From: Thalassobacillus sp043497085
GTDB lineage: Bacteria > Bacillota > Bacilli > Bacillales > Halobacillaceae
Reading direction: 5' to 3' (one strand)
Length of the DNA: 64,000 bases
Assembly: GCA_043497085.1 (NCBI GenBank)
Contig: JBIEKI010000015.1
Of the stretch, positions 17,119 to 26,354 are shown in pieces. Every line of letters begins with the position of its first letter. Position 1 is the stretch's first letter. Under the pieces are notes generated by a model, which saw nothing but the letters and a program-made list of their open reading frames with translations, was not told where the DNA came from and did not search any database. Both the position numbers and the translations under genes were made by a program.

Positions 17119-17148
17119 GACTGTCGAAAAACGATCGACAGTCTTTTT
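17119..17148 (+). terminator. Intrinsic terminator after the LCP gene
   Basis: Stem GACTGTCGA/TCGACAGTC with a short A-rich loop and TTTTT. Confidence 0.9.
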
Positions 17149-17345
17149 CGTGTTTCATAAAAATGTTGAGGTGAACGATCTTCCTGCGATTAGGCATGGG
17201 GGCGACTGCTCCCCTCCTTCCCCCGAGTAAAGCGACCTATTTTTATAGGAAGTGTATTAATCATGCCTGGCCGCTATTATCCAAGGGGTTTACACGGTAT
17301 GCCAGCGTGGTACTATGGAAAAAAGCGGTTAGAAAGGAGTCTGCC

Positions 17346-18188
17346 ATGACAAAAACGGTAATGATTACAGGGGCCTCCAATGGGTTTGGATACCTGACAG
17401 CGGTAAAATGTGCAGAAAAAGGATTCCGGGTGATTGCAACGATGCGTAACATGAAGTATGCCAATCGTTTTGAAGAAGAAATTCAGGATCCTGTCGTACG
17501 GAATCGTATCATCCCTAGGCAGCTGGATGTGACCGATCATGATTCCCTCCGTTCCTTCCAGGTAAGCCTGACGACAATTGATCGTATCGATGTGTTAATC
17601 AATAATGCGGGATTTGCAGTCGGGGGTTTTGCGGAAGAAGTTCCGGTTGAGGCCTATCGAAAGCAGTTTGAGACCAACTTTTTCGGGATGATTGCTGTGA
17701 CACAGATGGTGCTTCCCATCATGCGAAAGCAAGGATTTGGAAAAGTACTTAATGTAAGCAGTATCAGTGGGCAGGTGGCATTTCCGGGGCTATCTCCTTA
17801 TGTTGCTTCCAAGCATGCAGTGGAAGGTTTTACGGAAAGTCTACGGTTGGAATTGCAACCGTTTGGGATTGACGCAGCAGTCATTCAACCTGGATCATTC
17901 CGCACGAATATTTGGACGAAAGGGACCTACATACCAGAAGAAGCAAGTCACCCCGGTTCCCCATACGCGGATTATATGGATCATATCAAGGATTATATGG
18001 AAGCAAGCCGGGAAAAAATGGCCGACCCCACGCTTGTAGCCACATACACGAGCAAGCTTGCGGATCTATCCCGCTGGAGGAAGGTGCGCTATCCGATTGG
18101 TAAAGGAGTACGTACCACGATGGCTGTAAAACGACTCCTCCCATGGAAGGTGTGGGAAAGGCTGGTATTGCGACAGCTATCAAGATAA
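17346..18188 (+). CDS. Short-chain dehydrogenase/reductase (SDR)
   Basis: 280 residues of a classical SDR: the nucleotide-binding motif TGASNGFG (8-15), NNAG (87-90), and catalytic S139, Y152 and K156 (NVSSISG, YVASK). The C-terminal extension (~230-280) is longer than in minimal SDRs. The substrate is unknown. The start at 17346 follows AGAAAGGAG; the frame upstream to 17196 has no RBS. The carboxylesterase gene starts 36 nt downstream without a terminator, so the two are likely co-transcribed. Confidence 0.9.
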   Translation: MTKTVMITGASNGFGYLTAVKCAEKGFRVIATMRNMKYANRFEEEIQDPVVRNRIIPRQLDVTDHDSLRSFQVSLTTIDRIDVLINNAGFAVGGFAEEVPVEAYRKQFETNFFGMIAVTQMVLPIMRKQGFGKVLNVSSISGQVAFPGLSPYVASKHAVEGFTESLRLELQPFGIDAAVIQPGSFRTNIWTKGTYIPEEASHPGSPYADYMDHIKDYMEASREKMADPTLVATYTSKLADLSRWRKVRYPIGKGVRTTMAVKRLLPWKVWERLVLRQLSR

Positions 18189-18223
18189 GGCTTGATCGTC
18201 CAGGAAAAGTAGAGGAGGAAAAT

Positions 18224-18982
18224 ATGATGGAAGAGAACTATCCTGTGCTTCCGGGAGCGGAAGCATTTTATCAAGAAGGTAATGATTTGGGGATTCTTGT
18301 TGTACATGGGTTTACAGGTTCGCCGCAAAGTATGCGCCCGCTTGCCGAAACGTATGCCAAGTCGGGATTTACTGTGGCAATGCCGAGATTGTCCGGTCAT
18401 GGTACCCATTATGAAGACATGGAAAAAACCACTTACAAGGATTGGGTAGCGTCTGTAGAGGAAGCGCTTGGCTGGCTGAAAGAACGGACGAGTTTTCAGT
18501 TTGTGGTTGGACTTTCCATGGGCGGCACGCTGGCTTTACATCTTGCTGAACAGCATGATGATCTCAAAGGGATTGTATTGATCAATGCGGCCATTGAAAT
18601 GCAGCAGATGGAAGCGTTGCGAGAAGAAGAGAATCAATCCAGGTATTTGGAATCGATTCATTCTGATATTCAAAAAGAAGGAGTTCAGGAGCTTGCTTAT
18701 GACAAGGTTCCCTATGCTTCTGTCATTCAATTGCTGGATTTGCTGCACGGTGTACGTGCTGATTTGGCCGATGTCCACTGTCCTGCCTTAATTTTTGTGT
18801 CGGATGAAGATCATGTCGTACCGCCGGATAATGCTCAGTATATTTTTGATACGATTTTTTCTGAACATACGGAGCTTGTCCATTTGGAAAATAGTTATCA
18901 TGTTGCCACACTGGATAATGATTTCGACTTGATTATCGAAAGGAGTCTGGAATTTTTTCAACAGTATACGATGACTAAATAA
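18224..18982 (+). CDS. Carboxylesterase (Est30-like alpha/beta hydrolase)
   Basis: 252 residues resembling Geobacillus Est30/B. subtilis YvaK. The catalytic triad is S98 (GLSMGG), D196 (SDEDHVV) and H226 (NSYHVATLD). The oxyanion-region motif is VVHGFTGSPQSM (27-38). It hydrolyses short acyl esters. ATG 18224 follows GAGGAGG at good spacing; the frame extends upstream to 18143, overlapping the SDR gene, but without an RBS. It is the second gene of a probable two-gene unit. Confidence 0.9.
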   Translation: MMEENYPVLPGAEAFYQEGNDLGILVVHGFTGSPQSMRPLAETYAKSGFTVAMPRLSGHGTHYEDMEKTTYKDWVASVEEALGWLKERTSFQFVVGLSMGGTLALHLAEQHDDLKGIVLINAAIEMQQMEALREEENQSRYLESIHSDIQKEGVQELAYDKVPYASVIQLLDLLHGVRADLADVHCPALIFVSDEDHVVPPDNAQYIFDTIFSEHTELVHLENSYHVATLDNDFDLIIERSLEFFQQYTMTK

Positions 18983-19033
18983 CATTTCTTCCTTCGGTGA
19001 TACTAAGTTCCAGAACATTTAATTAATCCATAT

Positions 19034-19069
19034 ACTGGTATAGACAACTATATATGAACCCTTTATAAT
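19034..19069 (+). promoter_or_regulatory. nag promoter with an embedded NagR (dre-type) operator
   Basis: ACTGGTATAGACAACT (19034-19049) matches the GntR/HutC-type dre operator (ATTGGTATAGACAACT) bound by NagR/YvoA. The -35 box TAGACA (19041-19046) lies inside it. A 17-nt spacer leads to -10 TATAAT (19064-19069). Binding of NagR, encoded by the third gene, would occlude RNA polymerase; release by amino-sugar phosphates is established for B. subtilis NagR. Confidence 0.88.
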
Positions 19070-19102
19070 AGAGCTAGCAGAAACACCGAAGGAGGGAACA
19101 AC

Positions 19103-20284
19103 ATGCCCCGTACATTGATGATGAAAAATATCCAAATCATCGTAGATAATAACCAAGTAATCACCGGTTCCCTTTGGATCGAGAATGGAAAAATTTCAAC
19201 GGTTACCGAGGGAGACTTGTCTGACCGAAAGGCTGATGTCGTAATTGATGGAAAAGGGAAGCATTGGACCGTGCTTCCTGGCTTCATCGATGTCCATATC
19301 CATGGAGCAGCCGGCCATGACACCATGGATGCTACCCCTGAAGCACTGACGGGTATAGCAGAGGCCTTGCCCCAGGAAGGGACCACGAGTTTTCTTGCCA
19401 CGACGATGACCCAGTCGCACCAGGCAATTTCCAAAGCTTTGAAAAATGCGGCCGGGTATATTAAAGAGCAAACGGCAGGAGCAGGTGCGGAAGTCATCGG
19501 CATACATCTGGAGGGTCCATTCATTTCGAAAGATAAAGCAGGCGCACAACCGCTCGATCATATTATTGCGCCTGATATTCCTCAATTTGATCAGTGGCAG
19601 CAAGAAAGCAACGGGCTCATCCGTCTGGTTACGATCGCGCCTGAGGAACCAGGGGCACTGCAGCTGATCAGGCATTTACATGAATCAGGTATTGTCGCTT
19701 CGATCGGCCACACGAATGCGACCTACCAGGAAGTGACCGACGCGGTGGAACATGGAGCTTCTCATGTCACCCATTTATACAACCAGATGCGTGGACTCCA
19801 TCATCGTGAGCCTGGAGCGCTTGGAGCGGCGCTTTTACACAAGGAATTGACGACAGAAATCATTGTCGATCTGGTCCATGCTCACAGGGATGCCGTGCGG
19901 CTTGCCTACCAATCGAAAGGTCCCGAGCGTATGATACTGATAACCGATGCGATGCGCGCTAAATGTCTGCCGGAAGGGAATTATGACCTTGCCGGGCAAG
20001 AGGTTACGGTTAAAAATAATGAAGCTCGTCTTGACGACGGCACACTGGCTGGCAGTATTCTGACCCTGAAGCAGGCGGTAGCCAATATGAAAGAAATCGT
20101 AGCACCGTCATGGCTGGATATTATTCGTCTCACATCGGAAAATGCCGCCAGAGAGCTTGGTGTTTTTGACCGGAAAGGGAGTATCAGCACCGGGAAAGAT
20201 GCTGACCTGGTAATTTTGGATGAGGATTTCGATGTAGCCATGACAATCTGTAATGGATATGTCGCATATGAACGGGAGGGCTGA
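19103..20284 (+). CDS. nagA: N-acetylglucosamine-6-phosphate deacetylase
   Basis: 393 residues, an amidohydrolase-fold enzyme that converts GlcNAc-6-P to GlcN-6-P plus acetate. Metal-site motifs: GFIDVHIHGAAGHD, HLEGPF, GHTNATY, HLYNQM and ITDAMRA with the catalytic Asp. The RBS GAAGGAGGGA is optimal. First gene of nagABR: the stop codon overlaps the nagB start (TGATG). It is repressed by NagR via the dre site upstream. Confidence 0.96.
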   Translation: MPRTLMMKNIQIIVDNNQVITGSLWIENGKISTVTEGDLSDRKADVVIDGKGKHWTVLPGFIDVHIHGAAGHDTMDATPEALTGIAEALPQEGTTSFLATTMTQSHQAISKALKNAAGYIKEQTAGAGAEVIGIHLEGPFISKDKAGAQPLDHIIAPDIPQFDQWQQESNGLIRLVTIAPEEPGALQLIRHLHESGIVASIGHTNATYQEVTDAVEHGASHVTHLYNQMRGLHHREPGALGAALLHKELTTEIIVDLVHAHRDAVRLAYQSKGPERMILITDAMRAKCLPEGNYDLAGQEVTVKNNEARLDDGTLAGSILTLKQAVANMKEIVAPSWLDIIRLTSENAARELGVFDRKGSISTGKDADLVILDEDFDVAMTICNGYVAYEREG

Positions 20285-21045
20285 TGGCAGTGAAAGTGAT
20301 TGTAAAAGAGGACTACCATGAAATGAGCTGTGCTGCAGCCCATTTCATTGAGAGTAAAATAGTTGAAAATCCAGGGGCCGTACTGGGGTTAGCTACGGGC
20401 GGAACGCCTCTGGATACCTATGAAGAGCTGGTCAAGGGATATAAGAAAGGAAAAGTAAGTTACCGTCAGGCATGCACGCTGAATCTGGATGAATACGTCG
20501 GTTTAGAAGAAGACCATCCGCAAAGCTATCATTATTTCATGCGGGAGAAGTTGTTTGATCACATCGATATCGATGCCTCCAATACCCATTTGCCCAATGG
20601 AAATGCTGAAAATATCGATCATGAATGCCAGCGCTATGAAGGATTGATCGATGAAATTGGTCCGCCTGATTTACAAGTGTTAGGCATTGGCATAAATGGT
20701 CACATCGGTTTTAATGAACCCGGTACCTCATTTGATTCAACTACGCATGTCGTTACTTTGACGGAATCAACGAGAAAAGCAAATGCTCGCTTTTTCCCGA
20801 CACCTGAAGACGTACCGACTCATTCTATCACGATGGGTATCCGCTCGATTTTAAAAAGTAAACAGATTATTCTGCTTGCTTCCGGGGAGGATAAAGCACC
20901 AGCAATCCAGCGTTTGCTTGAAGGGGAAATAGACGAAGCATTTCCGGCTTCTGCGCTGAAGAACCACCCCGATGTGACATTGATCGTTGACGAAAGCGCC
21001 TATCAGGGTGTTGTTCAGGGAAGGAGTAGAAGCCATGCTGAATAA
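20284..21045 (+). CDS. nagB: Glucosamine-6-phosphate deaminase
   Basis: 253 residues. It converts GlcN-6-P to fructose-6-P plus ammonia, completing entry of GlcNAc into glycolysis. Signature NLDEYVGL and GIGINGHIGFNEPG(T) contain the active-site residues. It is translationally coupled to nagA by a one-base stop/start overlap. Its last codons overlap the start of nagR by about 11 nt, and the C-terminus (QGRSRSHAE) is shaped by the overlapped nagR RBS. Confidence 0.96.
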   Translation: MAVKVIVKEDYHEMSCAAAHFIESKIVENPGAVLGLATGGTPLDTYEELVKGYKKGKVSYRQACTLNLDEYVGLEEDHPQSYHYFMREKLFDHIDIDASNTHLPNGNAENIDHECQRYEGLIDEIGPPDLQVLGIGINGHIGFNEPGTSFDSTTHVVTLTESTRKANARFFPTPEDVPTHSITMGIRSILKSKQIILLASGEDKAPAIQRLLEGEIDEAFPASALKNHPDVTLIVDESAYQGVVQGRSRSHAE

Positions 21046-21760
21046 ACAATCTCCTCTCCCAATGTATTATCAAATTGAGGAAGATATCAGGCAGCGGATC
21101 GCCAAACAGGAATTTTTACCTGGCGAAGCGATTCCTTCTGAGCGAGCTCTGACCGAGACCTATGATGTCAGTCGAATGACGGTACGCCAGGCGGTCAATA
21201 ACCTGGTGATGGAAGGACTGCTGTACCGGGAAAAAGGCAAAGGGACGTTCATTGCTGAAACCAAAATGGAACAGCCGTTGACCGGATTGACCAGTTTTAC
21301 GGAAGATATGAAACGAAGAGGGTTGAAACCGGGGAATAAACTGTTGAGTTTCGATGTGAAAGAGGCGGGGTCCAAGCTTGCAGCGAAACTTCAGATTGAA
21401 GCGGGTGAACGGGTATTTGAAGTCAAACGTGTTCGCCTTGCCGATGAAGTCCCCATGGCTTTGGAAACGACCTTCATCCCCTATACGTTGATGCCGGGGT
21501 TGACGCAGGAACATATCCAACAATCGTTTTACGCCTACGTCGAATCAGAACTCGGACTTACCATCGGCCGCGCGGAACAAGCGATTGAAGCTTCCCTGGC
21601 TGACGAAGCAGAGGCAGAAGCACTGGCTATTCCGTTGCATGCTGCCCTGCTTGGCATCGAACGGCTGACATTTACTACCGATAATACGCCGTTCGAATTA
21701 GTCCAGTCGGCATATCGCGCTGACCGGTATAAGTTTCTGGCGGAGATAACTCGGGAATAA
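21035..21760 (+). CDS. nagR: GntR/HutC family transcriptional regulator NagR (YvoA)
   Basis: 241 residues: an N-terminal winged helix (MYYQIEEDIRQRIAKQEFLPGEAIPSER...VSRMTVRQAVNNL, ~8-70) and a C-terminal UTRA effector domain (~90-240). This is the repressor of amino-sugar use; the dre site at 19034 is its expected operator. The start at ATG 21035 follows AAGGAG within nagB. The frame extends upstream to 20987 inside nagB without an RBS. Confidence 0.93.
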   Translation: MLNKQSPLPMYYQIEEDIRQRIAKQEFLPGEAIPSERALTETYDVSRMTVRQAVNNLVMEGLLYREKGKGTFIAETKMEQPLTGLTSFTEDMKRRGLKPGNKLLSFDVKEAGSKLAAKLQIEAGERVFEVKRVRLADEVPMALETTFIPYTLMPGLTQEHIQQSFYAYVESELGLTIGRAEQAIEASLADEAEAEALAIPLHAALLGIERLTFTTDNTPFELVQSAYRADRYKFLAEITRE

Positions 21761-21768
21761 CAGGAAAA

Positions 21769-21810
21769 AAGCGGGCTGAATCCTCTGGATTTGAGTCCGC
21801 TTATGTTTTT
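21769..21810 (+). terminator. Intrinsic terminator of the nag operon
   Basis: Imperfect long stem (AAGCGGGCTGAATCC with GGATTTGAGTCCGCTT) followed by a T-rich stretch. Confidence 0.75.
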
Positions 21811-21890
21811 GTAGAAATAGTAAGACGCGTCACCATCTACAGTCGGTAAAGCCCATTATTAGGCTATTATCAACCTGTCTGTATTGGAGG

Positions 21891-22313
21891 TTATACTATT
21901 TCATCCCATGCCGGGTTCCACACAATTTCCCACAAGTGATCATCTGGATCTTGGAAATGTCCAGAGTAACCTCCCCAGAATGTATCATGAGCAGGATCAT
22001 TGATTAAAGCACCTGCATTTTTAGCTTTTTGCATAACCGCATCCACTTCGGCTTTACTATTTACATTATGGCCGAGAGTAAATTCTGTAGGACTTGGGCT
22101 ATGAACCTCAACCTTGGTTTCATGGGCAATATCTTTGCGATTCCAGATAGCAAGTTTTAAACCAGGTTGCAAATCAAAGAAAGCTACAGCCCCGTGGTCG
22201 AACTCTTCACCAACTATTCCATCAGTCGGAAACCCGAGACCATCACGATAAAAATGTAACGATTTTTTTAGGTTATCTACGCCAATAGTGATTACAGATA
22301 CTCTAGGCTTCAT
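21891..22313 (-). CDS. VOC-family (glyoxalase-like) protein
   Basis: 140 residues with two beta-alpha-beta-beta-beta modules of the vicinal oxygen chelate fold (SVITIGVDNLKKSLHFYRDGLGF at the N-terminus; GGYSGHFQDPDDHLWEIVWNP at the C-terminus). The family includes glyoxalase I and antibiotic-resistance proteins; this one has no assignable substrate. The minus-strand RBS TAGGAGGTAATTAA precedes the ATG. It is convergent with the nag operon. Confidence 0.88.
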   Translation of the reverse strand: MKPRVSVITIGVDNLKKSLHFYRDGLGFPTDGIVGEEFDHGAVAFFDLQPGLKLAIWNRKDIAHETKVEVHSPSPTEFTLGHNVNSKAEVDAVMQKAKNAGALINDPAHDTFWGGYSGHFQDPDDHLWEIVWNPAWDEIV

Positions 22314-22669
22314 TTAATTACCTCCTATAAAAAATACAAAGTGAGTTTTTCACAATAAAATGTATTTATCTAAAACCGTGTCCTGGGCACGGGGATTATA
22401 GGTAAGATGTATCATCATCGCTGATCCCCCATTAGTTTACATTAGATATTATACAATAAAAGTAGTCGTTCCTTCTTTAGTTTAAGGTTGTGCAGTTTTT
22501 TGGAATAAAAAAGTTAAATTAAACCACAAAAAGGACCGTTTAGTTGAATGAAAGAAAAGAGGCTTGTCCTAGATAAGGGTAAGCTTCTTTTAGTAGAAAA
22601 CAAACATTGTGAAAAAGTCGTGATTTTGAAATAATTGGTTATAGGTTTCTAAAAAGGGGGGGATTTGGA
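22314..22669. other. Gene-free AT-rich interval
   Basis: No ORF with a convincing RBS. There is a hairpin at 22553-22591 (AAAAGAGGCTT with AAGCTTCTTTT, one G-U pair) that could terminate transcription in either direction. The flanks of the beta-lactamase-like gene and the VOC gene presumably share promoters here, but I could not define one. Confidence 0.5.
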
Positions 22670-23674
22670 ATGGGTTCAACGTACGAAGATATGGTTTCCT
22701 GGGTAGAAGATATTAAAGAAAAAAATAAAAGTTCTGCTGCTGCACTTACTGTAATAAAAGACAATGAGATAGTATTAGAACATTTTAGTGGATATCATTC
22801 CAATACGTACAACGCACGGCCTGTAAATGAAGATTCCAGATTCAATGTTGCATCTGCCAGGAAGAGTTACTTAGGTTTGTGTATCGCTTTTGCATTATAT
22901 GAAGGAAAAATACATAGCCTTGATGATTATGCAAGTGAGTATTTTAAAGACATCGACCCAGACATACTTGGAAATACTACCATACGCCATCTGGTAACTC
23001 ATACCCATGGTTTGGATGAAACTTCAGACGGGGGGATAATCAGAGAGTTTAACCCGGGTGAAAAGTGGGCCTACAGAGGAATCAACATTAAAATGATGAC
23101 CCGATTAATACATAAGCTATATGGTATTTCCTTTCCAAAATTTTTGTATCAAAAAGTGTTCGTACCAATGGGGATGAAGCGGACAAAATGGGAAACTCAA
23201 GACAGTGATGATTTAGTAAAAGTTATCATTGATCCTAATAAGATTGGAGAAGATACAACAGGTTCGGCTCAAGATGGCATGGAATCCAATTTGTTTGTTT
23301 CTACGCGCGAATTTGCTCTTTGGGGGAACCTTTTTCTAAATAAAGGTAAATTCAATGGGAAGCAAATTGTCCCTAAAGAGGTTATTGAACTGGCAACCAG
23401 CATACTTACACCGGATCACTTAGCAAAAGAGTTCCCTCGTAATGGAATGTTTTGGTTTGTACAGGATATTCCTAGAGAATTGAGTGAATTAGGGGACCGA
23501 GTACCGAGCGGTTCCTATCAAATCTTAGGTGTGACGGGGCCAACTTTGTTAGTGATACCAAAATACAACGTGGTAGTGGCAAAAATGTATAACAAAAGAT
23601 ACAACTATGGTAATGAGAATTATCTATATTACTTAAAAGAATTCAGCAATATAGTGGCCGATACTTTTCAGTAG
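22670..23674 (+). CDS. Beta-lactamase-fold serine hydrolase (class C-like)
   Basis: 334 residues, no signal peptide, so probably cytosolic. The SxxK motif is S62-A-R-K65 in FNVASARKSYLGL. The second motif region is WAYRGINIK and the third is GVTGPTL. The family (PF00144) covers esterases, D-Ala peptidases and beta-lactamases; without a signal peptide an esterase-type role is more likely. AAAAGGGGGGGA precedes the ATG. Base composition is visibly more AT-rich than in neighbouring operons, as for the next two genes. Confidence 0.85.
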   Translation: MGSTYEDMVSWVEDIKEKNKSSAAALTVIKDNEIVLEHFSGYHSNTYNARPVNEDSRFNVASARKSYLGLCIAFALYEGKIHSLDDYASEYFKDIDPDILGNTTIRHLVTHTHGLDETSDGGIIREFNPGEKWAYRGINIKMMTRLIHKLYGISFPKFLYQKVFVPMGMKRTKWETQDSDDLVKVIIDPNKIGEDTTGSAQDGMESNLFVSTREFALWGNLFLNKGKFNGKQIVPKEVIELATSILTPDHLAKEFPRNGMFWFVQDIPRELSELGDRVPSGSYQILGVTGPTLLVIPKYNVVVAKMYNKRYNYGNENYLYYLKEFSNIVADTFQ

Positions 23675-23778
23675 ATATCACTTAAGTTTGACTATTCAAG
23701 TTTTTAAGAATGTATTTTTTAAATAATTGTGTAGGTAGACCAGCTTAAAAAGATAACAATTTAACAGGGAGTCTAGTG

Positions 23779-24123
23779 ATGAAACATACAATGGGGTTAT
23801 ACAAAACATATTTCGATCACATAAAAGAAGGTAAAAAAACAGTAGAAGTAAGATTATTTGATCAGAAGAGAAGAAAAATTGAGGTTGGGCATATAATTGA
23901 ATTTATCAAGTTACCTGAACAAAACGATTCTCTTACTGTTGAAGTTACCAAATTAAGAAACTTCGATACCTTCAAGCAACTGTATGAAACCATTCCTTTT
24001 GAAGATTTAGGTGGGGAAGGATGGACCCTGGATGAAATGCTCAAGGGTACTTACGAAATATATACACCAGAACAAGAAAAAAAGTGGGGGGTACTGGCTA
24101 TAAAGTTAAGATACTTAAAATGA
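23779..24123 (+). CDS. ASCH-domain protein
   Basis: 114 residues. The ASCH fold is recognisable from MGLYKTYFDHIKEGKKTVEVRLFDQKR and VGHIIEFIKL near the N-terminus and the closing beta strand WGVLAIKLRYL. ASCH proteins bind RNA or modified nucleosides; YqfB-type members are N4-acetylcytidine amidohydrolases. ATG 23779 is preferred over GTG 23776 for distance from CAGGGAG. It lies in an AT-rich accessory stretch. Confidence 0.8.
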   Translation: MKHTMGLYKTYFDHIKEGKKTVEVRLFDQKRRKIEVGHIIEFIKLPEQNDSLTVEVTKLRNFDTFKQLYETIPFEDLGGEGWTLDEMLKGTYEIYTPEQEKKWGVLAIKLRYLK

Positions 24124-24182
24124 GTTTTAAACTTACATAGCAGAAGTGTAAAGCATGGCTTAAATTATGGGGGAGGAACATA

Positions 24183-24746
24183 TTGAAAAAGGTTATATAT
24201 TTGCTTTTATTTGTCTCAATTATCTTTATAATTTATTCGTTTAATTATTTTAACCAATACCATATCGAAGATAAAACAACTTCAATTCAATCTGAATTAA
24301 AAGAATGGATAAACAGGGGATCAGGTCTAATTGAGCCTGAGGTTATAAAGCGTGTTCAATTAGATGATACAAATTCTTATATTGCCTCATTCCGGACAAA
24401 AAGCGGTAATATTGGATATGCTCAATTAATCAAAGGATGGAATGGGAAATTTAAAATTGTTGTCGCTGGGCATGGAGATGGGGATGATGTGGTTGATTAT
24501 CAAAAAATAAAAACAAGTGATGGCATTTACGGTGTGGTAGTGGGGCGAAATCCTGATATGAAGATAGACCACATAAAAACTGACTTATATGATGAAGAAT
24601 TTAATTTCACATCCACTGTCTCTAGTGATAAAACATATGTTAAATACCATATGCTGCCTCCTGATATTGAAAATCCTTTTCCTGCCGAGGTAACCTTGTT
24701 CGACAAAAACAATACTGAAATTTATCACCCTTATTTATTTCAATAA
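24183..24746 (+). CDS. Membrane-anchored hypothetical protein
   Basis: 187 residues: an N-terminal membrane helix (VIYLLLFVSIIFIIYSF, ~4-20) and an extracytoplasmic beta-rich domain. I do not recognise the family. TTG start at 24183 with a perfect RBS GGGGGAGGA. No cysteine-lipobox. AT-rich codon use like its two upstream neighbours suggests a shared acquired segment (22.6-24.75 kb). Confidence 0.7.
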   Translation: MKKVIYLLLFVSIIFIIYSFNYFNQYHIEDKTTSIQSELKEWINRGSGLIEPEVIKRVQLDDTNSYIASFRTKSGNIGYAQLIKGWNGKFKIVVAGHGDGDDVVDYQKIKTSDGIYGVVVGRNPDMKIDHIKTDLYDEEFNFTSTVSSDKTYVKYHMLPPDIENPFPAEVTLFDKNNTEIYHPYLFQ

Positions 24747-24882
24747 CAGGAGCAACCAGATGTTTTTATGCTAGTAAAATGTGACTTTTAACTGACCTTA
24801 CTACTGCCCGATTGCGAATATATATTAGTTCGGCACTTTTCCTGCCACTGGGTTCGATTATAGTGGTAAGGAGGGAGTGCCA

Positions 24883-25617
24883 ATGTTACTTAACATCAAG
24901 CCGATGATCCTGCCGGAAAATCATCCATGCCGCCCTGGATATGCTATGAGACCTGATTACATAACGATCCATACAACAGGAAACCGTTCATGGGGTGCAG
25001 ATGCCCTAATGCATGGCAGATATATGAGGAATCTGGACGGCAGCCGGCAGGTCAGCTGGCATTATACCGTGGATGATAGCTTGATCATCCAGCATCTGCC
25101 TGACTATGAAAGTGCCTGGCATGCGGGTGACGGCAATGGGAAAGGAAATCGAAATTCGATCGGAGTGGAAATATGTGAGCATGAGGATGGTAATTTCGAA
25201 GAAGCGGTAAAGAGGGCGATCCTGCTGATTCGCACGTTGCAGAAGCGTCACGGGATCCCGTTGAGTCGAATCGTCCCTCATAAAAAATGGAGCGGCAAAA
25301 ATTGCCCGCGGCCACTTTTACCTGTATGGGATGAATTTATAGGAAATATCGGAGAAAACAAAGCCTCCACGAGGGGAACTTCTTATCTTGGAAAGCGGGT
25401 GGAGTCGATTCATCCTGGAAGCTTACGATTTTACGCCCGCCCCTCCTGGAAGGATGGCGATGTTGCGGGAACCGTAAAAAAAGGCTATGGCTTCCCGGTA
25501 ATTACAGCAAAGGTGAAAGTGGAGGCGGGTTATCAGTACCGTGTGAAAAACAGCAAAGGGGATGTATATTACATTACCGCGAGCCCTAAATATGTCAAAG
25601 TTGAAAGCGGAGGGTGA
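24883..25617 (+). CDS. N-acetylmuramoyl-L-alanine amidase (Amidase_2)
   Basis: 244 residues: an N-terminal amidase_2 (PGRP-like) domain (~1-150) with zinc ligands in ITIHTTGN, SWHYTVDD...HAGDGNGKGN and VPHKKWSGKNCP. A C-terminal SH3-like domain (~165-240) probably binds the wall. It resembles CwlA/BlyA-type phage or autolysin amidases but has no signal peptide. No holin or phage gene is nearby, so it may be a prophage relic or a mother-cell lysin. ATG 24883 is chosen because GTG 24877 abuts AAGGAGGG. Confidence 0.87.
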   Translation: MLLNIKPMILPENHPCRPGYAMRPDYITIHTTGNRSWGADALMHGRYMRNLDGSRQVSWHYTVDDSLIIQHLPDYESAWHAGDGNGKGNRNSIGVEICEHEDGNFEEAVKRAILLIRTLQKRHGIPLSRIVPHKKWSGKNCPRPLLPVWDEFIGNIGENKASTRGTSYLGKRVESIHPGSLRFYARPSWKDGDVAGTVKKGYGFPVITAKVKVEAGYQYRVKNSKGDVYYITASPKYVKVESGG

Positions 25618-25687
25618 ATACTTTCATGGTATAATAGAAGTATAAACGGACAGTATGGTTAGAGAGTGTGGAAAGGGGCTGGAATTG

Positions 25688-26113
25688 ATGAAGCAAAAAT
25701 ATTTAGTACCGGTAGACGGTTCCGAACATTCCTTGCGGGCTTTAGAATATGCGATTGAGCATGCAAAAGAAACTGGCAGTGGAATTTTACTTGTGCACGT
25801 ACAGCCTGAATATAATACACATAATATCCGCAGGTTTATTACGAAAGAGCAAATTAAAGAGTACCAGCAGGAAATGGCAGATGAAGCATTCCAGGCTACC
25901 GAACCGCTATTGTCAAATAGTGATGTGCCGGTAGAAAAAGTGATGTTGATCGGTATAGCCAGTGATGAAATCTGCCGTTTGGCACGAAAGGAAAAAGTGA
26001 AAGGCATCATCATGGGTTCCCGTGGTCTCGGTCGAGTGAAAGGTTCTGTATTAGGAAGCATCAGTTATAGCGTCCTGCATACGGCTGATGTGCCAGTCAC
26101 CGTTGTTCCTTAA
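25688..26113 (+). CDS. Universal stress protein (UspA family)
   Basis: 141 residues, single Usp domain. It starts KYLVPVDGSEHSLRALEYA. The ATP-binding signature GSRGLGRVKGSVLGSIS (G-x2-G-x9-G-S) near the C-terminus indicates a nucleotide-binding type. The start is ATG 25688 with AAAGGGG upstream. Monocistronic with a strong terminator. Confidence 0.92.
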   Translation: MKQKYLVPVDGSEHSLRALEYAIEHAKETGSGILLVHVQPEYNTHNIRRFITKEQIKEYQQEMADEAFQATEPLLSNSDVPVEKVMLIGIASDEICRLARKEKVKGIIMGSRGLGRVKGSVLGSISYSVLHTADVPVTVVP

Positions 26114-26129
26114 TAAAAACAATCACCCG

Positions 26130-26158
26130 CCTTCCTTGGCATACAAGGAAGGTTTTTT
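26130..26158 (+). terminator. Intrinsic terminator after usp
   Basis: Stem CCTTCCTT/AAGGAAGG, 7-nt loop, seven T's. Confidence 0.92.
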
Positions 26159-26354
26159 TATTTGTTTCATAGAAACAAACGGCAACATCTTTTAACCTAG
26201 CCTGGAATACGAATAGAAAAGGGAATCGACTTACTTTCCAGGCACCATACGTGTATGACCTTTGACTCAGCGATAATTCCAAACGGCTGATTCCTGAATT
26301 AGATGCAGATATGATAAGATAAAAGAGCTAATAACTTTCCAAAAGGAGGATATT

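Noticed and set aside
24883..25617. Prophage end suggested by the amidase gene
   Set aside because: No holin, integrase, structural phage gene or att-like duplication nearby.
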